This document shows positions 59,891-64,000 of a stretch of 64,000 bases of DNA, piece by piece. Below the pieces are notes generated by a model, which was given only the letters and a program-made list of their open reading frames with translations, made no database searches and was not told where the DNA came from. The stretch's first letter is position 1. Each line of letters begins with the position of its first letter. The translations under genes were made by a program, and so were the position numbers. Source of the DNA: Microbacterium sp. SYP-A9085 (GTDB lineage: Bacteria; Actinomycetota; Actinomycetes; Actinomycetales; Microbacteriaceae); NCBI RefSeq assembly GCF_009649635.1, contig NZ_WJII01000006.1, positions 155,903 to 219,902 on the forward strand, given 5' to 3'.

Positions 59891-60583
59891 TCAATACAGC
59901 TGGAACAGCGCGTCGTCTGTCGAGACGACGCCCCCGATCGAGACGCTCAGGTGATACGTCGCTCCCCCACCCGGAGCGTTCGGACGATTCTTCGCATCAC
60001 ACGTCGCCACCGACGACCGCGTGCGGTCCCATGTCAGCGGCTGCGCACTGGAGACCCGCTGCCCGGCGCTCAGCAGCACCACCATGTCGCTCGGCTGGGT
60101 CTGGCAGTCCGTGGAGGTCCACCATGTGTCGCTGCCGCTGGTGATCGTGAACACCTGCGCGCTCGTGCCCACGTTCAGCGTGCAGGCCGTCGATCCCGTG
60201 TTGGCGAGCTCGATCGACAGCTTCGGATCCTGGCCGGACGCATAGCTCGTCTTGTCGGTGACGGCCTTCACCTCGAGATCGTCCGTCGCGCACGGGGCGG
60301 CGGAGGTCGTCGCGCCGGGCGTCGGCGCCGCGGTGACGGTGGCACCCGGCGTCGGCGTGCCGGTGAGGCCGGGGGTCGGCGTCGACGAGCCGCCGGAGAC
60401 CACCGGCAGCAGCGGTTCGGCCGCGTGCGCGGCGTCGCCGCCGGCGCCCGCGGCACGCGCATCCCCGTCCCACGGGCGCGCGAACAGCAACCACACCGCG
60501 GCCACGACGAGGACCAGCGTCATGAGGAGAGCGAGCCTACGACGCCGGTATACGGCCGGTGAATGACGTCGGGGAGTGCTCAC
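59891..60583 (-). CDS. Membrane-anchored extracytoplasmic protein, function unknown
   Basis: 230 residues from GTG 60583; a TTG at 60589 adds two. An Arg-rich start (RRHSPAVYRRRR) is followed by one membrane helix (LALLMTLVLVVAAVWLLFA), then an A/G/T/P-rich linker (about 40-95) and a beta-rich domain (about 98-230) with VTDKTSYASGQDPKLSIELA and a Cys pair or two. This single-pass outside-facing domain is widespread in Microbacteriaceae next to clpC-type loci, but no function is known. Confidence 0.75.
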   Translation of the reverse strand: MSTPRRHSPAVYRRRRLALLMTLVLVVAAVWLLFARPWDGDARAAGAGGDAAHAAEPLLPVVSGGSSTPTPGLTGTPTPGATVTAAPTPGATTSAAPCATDDLEVKAVTDKTSYASGQDPKLSIELANTGSTACTLNVGTSAQVFTITSGSDTWWTSTDCQTQPSDMVVLLSAGQRVSSAQPLTWDRTRSSVATCDAKNRPNAPGGGATYHLSVSIGGVVSTDDALFQLY

Positions 60584-60643
60584 ACACAAAAGGCTACGGG
60601 CGCCGACGGGATGCCCCGGCGCGGCGCGCCCGTCACAGCCACG

Positions 60644-61144
60644 TCACAGGTGCTTGAGCATGCGCGTGTTGCCAAGCGTGTTCGGCTTCACGTGCGCGAG
60701 GTCCAGGAACTCCGCCACACCGGCGTCGGGACTGCGCAACAGCTGCGCGTACACGTCAGGGGCGACCACGTGCTCCCCGATCGGCGCGAACCCGTGCCGG
60801 GTGAAGAACGACACCTCGAACGTCAGGCAGAACAGGCGGCGCAGCTCCAGCTCCACGGCGCGCTGCTCGAGCACCTCGACGATGCGGCTGCCGATGCCCT
60901 CGTGCAGCCGATCCTCCCGCACCAGGAGGGTGCGCACCTCGCCGATGTCGTGCCACATCACGTGCAGGGCGCCGCAGCCGATCACCTCGCCGTCCTGCTC
61001 GGCGACGACGAACTCCTGCACGGCCTCGTAGAGCGACACGAGCTCCTTGCCCAGCAGGATGCGGCGGTCCACCAGCGGGTCCAGCAGCGCATGGATCCGC
61101 TGCACGTCGGTGGTCCGGGCGGGCCTGATGACGATGTCGCTCAC
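60644..61144 (-). CDS. Amino-acid N-acetyltransferase (GNAT, ArgA-type NAGS domain)
   Basis: 166 residues from GTG 61144 (VSDIVIRPARTTDVQRIHALL). The GNAT fold is clear: VVAEQDGEVIGCGALHV and VREDRLHEGIGSRIVEVLE with the acetyl-CoA loop, then FFTRHGF. Length and motifs match the short N-acetylglutamate synthases of Actinobacteria, which make the first arginine intermediate from glutamate and acetyl-CoA. It could also acetylate another amino acid. It follows clpC on the same strand after a hairpin. Confidence 0.85.
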   Translation of the reverse strand: MSDIVIRPARTTDVQRIHALLDPLVDRRILLGKELVSLYEAVQEFVVAEQDGEVIGCGALHVMWHDIGEVRTLLVREDRLHEGIGSRIVEVLEQRAVELELRRLFCLTFEVSFFTRHGFAPIGEHVVAPDVYAQLLRSPDAGVAEFLDLAHVKPNTLGNTRMLKHL

Positions 61145-61161
61145 ACGATCCACATTACGAC

Positions 61162-61194
61162 GCCGACGGCCCCGCACTCGGCGGGGCCGTCGGC
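61162..61194 (-). terminator. Strong hairpin after clpC
   Basis: A perfect 14-bp stem (61162-61175 with 61181-61194) and a 5-base loop, 13 bases beyond the clpC stop. No T-run, as is usual for high-GC actinobacterial terminators. Confidence 0.6.
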
Positions 61195-61207
61195 ATGTGG
61201 CCTGCGG

Positions 61208-63727
<2,520 letters not shown>

Positions 63728-63919
63728 CTCTGACTCCTCCGGGCGCACTGGTGGCGCCTGTAAAGAGCGTAACGAGCGGGAGGATGCTTCTTGCCGGTGT
63801 TCGCTGGGGGCATAGCGTGGGCGGGTGCTGGGGGCGTTCCGCTTCGGTCGTCACGAAGTGCGGGCCGCGGCATGGCGGTTTCAGGACGCCAGTGCAACAC
63901 CTTGGGTGTGGAGGGTGTT

Positions 63920-64000
63920 GTGGCGAAACGGATCGCGTGGGAGACGCGCGCGGCGGGGTATACGGGGTTGCTGGCGGGGGGTTCGTCAGAGGATGTCGCC
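63920..64000 (+). CDS. Possible partial ORF at the right edge
   Basis: GTG 63920 opens 27 codons (VAKRIAWETRAAGYTGLLAG...) and continues out of the window. CAACACC and GGTGTTG form an inverted repeat just before it (about 63894-63920), reminiscent of an insertion-sequence end. Too short to assign; it may be nothing. Confidence 0.25.
   Translation, partial: MAKRIAWETRAAGYTGLLAGGSSEDVA

Noticed and set aside
63728..63900. CtsR, HAIR or ClgR operator ahead of clpC
   Set aside because: No convincing match to the known operator shapes; only a ribosome site and GC-rich leader are visible.

Overview
The window looks like chromosome from a high-GC actinobacterium, most likely a Microbacterium-type member of Microbacteriaceae. 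This rests on gene types (clpC, radA, IclR-governed sugar transport, an Lsr2 remnant, a BTAD/nSTAND regulator) and on the very strong G/C third-position bias; no rRNA or phylogenetic marker was compared. Protein identities come from recognising motifs and family architecture by eye, not from database searches.

Layout. (1) 1-9.8 kb: a leftward sugar/alcohol catabolism operon (GH88 unsaturated glucuronyl hydrolase, Fe-type alcohol dehydrogenase, aldehyde dehydrogenase, enoyl-CoA hydratase running off the left edge). It is divergent from an IclR regulator, which is followed by a xylose-type ABC sugar importer and a second IclR regulator. Two copies of a 37-bp dyad link the halves. (2) 9.8-21.9 kb: ordinary accessory genes: VOC protein, S1C protease, quinone oxidoreductase, MFS, a 1392-residue BTAD-nSTAND-propeller regulator with a membrane segment, LysR/EamA pair, and a small operon with an XRE regulator and a doubled operator. 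(3) 21.9-39.0 kb: a compact CoA-dependent catabolic island: MmgE/PrpD, a peptide/opine-type ABC importer, thiolase-like protein plus DUF35 partner, SDR, CapA-like phosphatase, thioredoxin, glutaredoxin-DinB fusion, double CaiB/BaiF CoA-transferase, aldo/keto reductase and MarR regulator. Two intergenic control regions 10 kb apart share an AT-rich motif. (4) 39.0-45.6 kb: a graveyard of broken genes (HpaH-like hydratase, HpaI-like aldolase, MetF, IS481, IS3, Lsr2, alcohol dehydrogenase and hydrolase scraps) around an intact LysR regulator and a LigM-like tetrahydrofolate-dependent O-demethylase. (5) 45.6-54 kb: M20 amidohydrolase plus MFS exporter, an NhaA-DsbA fusion, a His-rich mini-protein, YceI, a SnoaL-like protein and an amidohydrolase, again with gene fragments between. 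(6) 54.1-57.6 kb: a small island with Fic and DUF1643 genes, bounded by a 24-bp repeat of the 3' end of tRNA-Ser(CGA). (7) 57.6-64 kb: conserved core with tRNA-Ser, radA, an SseB-like protein, an anchored protein, a GNAT acetyltransferase and clpC.

How it fits together: the middle third is a catabolic accessory region. The importer, CoA-transferase, MmgE/PrpD, oxidoreductases and thiolase/DUF35 pair could carry one imported acid through CoA activation, oxidation and C-C cleavage. The neighbouring O-demethylase and broken homoprotocatechuate-type genes suggest a history of plant-derived aromatic acid use. The substrate cannot be read from sequence.
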